DNA of 6,164 bases. It comes from Oscillospiraceae bacterium. GTDB lineage: Bacteria; Bacillota; Clostridia; Oscillospirales; CAG-272. Below are positions 6,040-6,164 of the stretch, one piece after another (position 1 is the stretch's first letter; each line of letters starts with the position of its first letter). Below the pieces are notes generated by a model. That model did not search any database. It saw nothing but the letters and a program-made list of their open reading frames with translations, and had not been told where the DNA came from. The stretch is taken from the NCBI GenBank assembly GCA_009779295.1, contig WREN01000144.1, positions 1-6,164 of the forward strand, in the 5' to 3' direction. Made by a program: the position numbers and the translations under genes.

Positions 6040-6100
6040 AAGGTATTAACCCGGCGATAAAGTCATTCGGAGTTCAAAAAGAAGTGTTAAGATAAGAAAT
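6040..6100. other. Short gap after the citrate-synthase-like gene
   Basis: No terminator hairpin with a T-run, no convincing promoter and no strong ribosome binding site can be seen here. Transcription from the upstream promoter may therefore continue, or a terminator may lie beyond the window. Confidence 0.4.
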
Positions 6101-6164
6101 ATGGAAAAGGAATTAAACTATGAAATACGAAAATTAAGCCCCAAAGAGCAAGAGGAAGTACGCA
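6101..6164 (+). CDS. Possible start of an unidentified gene, cut by the window edge
   Basis: An ATG at 6101 opens 21 codons (MEKELNYEIRKLSPKEQEEV then R) without a stop to the window end. The peptide is charged and looks like the start of a helix. The phrase RKLSPKEQEEVR faintly resembles the N-terminal helix-turn-helix region of some IS630-type transposases, but 21 residues cannot decide this. Upstream there is only AAGATAAG, a weak ribosome binding site. A rival ATG at 6120 gives just five codons. Function unassigned. Confidence 0.35.
   Translation, partial: MEKELNYEIRKLSPKEQEEVR

Noticed and set aside
6009..6095. A protein-like stretch in another + frame across the end of the citrate-synthase-like gene (ending INPAIKSFGVQKEVLR)
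   Set aside because: It could suggest a frameshifted C-terminus, but it is under 30 codons, has a stop just upstream in its frame, and the gene's own end (EELETIMRNI onwards) looks natural.

Overview
The window reads as chromosomal DNA from an anaerobic member of the Firmicutes, probably class Clostridia. The reasons are the IreB/ReoM-family genes (essentially a Firmicutes family), strong purine-rich ribosome binding sites, vegetative-type promoters, a ferredoxin-tailed aldo/keto reductase, and a HMGL-like synthase that most resembles the anaerobes' Re-type citrate synthase. All supported genes are on the + strand. No tRNA, rRNA or CRISPR array was seen, and the only possible mobile element is a weak hint at the right edge.

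Layout: (1) An M55-family zinc D-aminopeptidase (DppA-like) at the left edge ends at 786. (2) A 76-base gap holds a perfect AT-rich inverted repeat and a good promoter. (3) A tight five-gene run follows (863-4519): two tandem IreB/ReoM paralogues, a 2x[4Fe-4S] aldo/keto reductase, RibF (riboflavin kinase/FAD synthetase) and a DacF-like penicillin-binding protein. Junctions are +18, -4, +3 and -8 bases, so the genes are very likely co-transcribed and partly translationally coupled. (4) A 95-base gap (4520-4614) carries a promoter whose -35 box lies inside nested TTGCA-type inverted repeats. (5) A 474-residue HMGL-like acyl transferase follows, probably Re-citrate synthase. (6) The last 125 bases hold no complete gene; a 21-codon ORF start runs off the edge.

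How the genes may work together: three kinds of gene point at the cell wall. These are the D-aminopeptidase, the IreB/ReoM pair (in studied relatives, substrates of the PASTA-domain Ser/Thr kinase that tune peptidoglycan synthesis through MurA stability), and the DacF-like protein. RibF supplies FMN/FAD, and the reductase and the citrate-synthase-like enzyme are anaerobic central or redox metabolism. Their joint purpose is inference only.

The two most unusual points are the tandem duplication of ireB away from its usual ireB-ruvX-DUF1292 setting, and the DacF-like protein, which keeps SxxK but has lost the canonical SxN serine and the KTG lysine and threonine.
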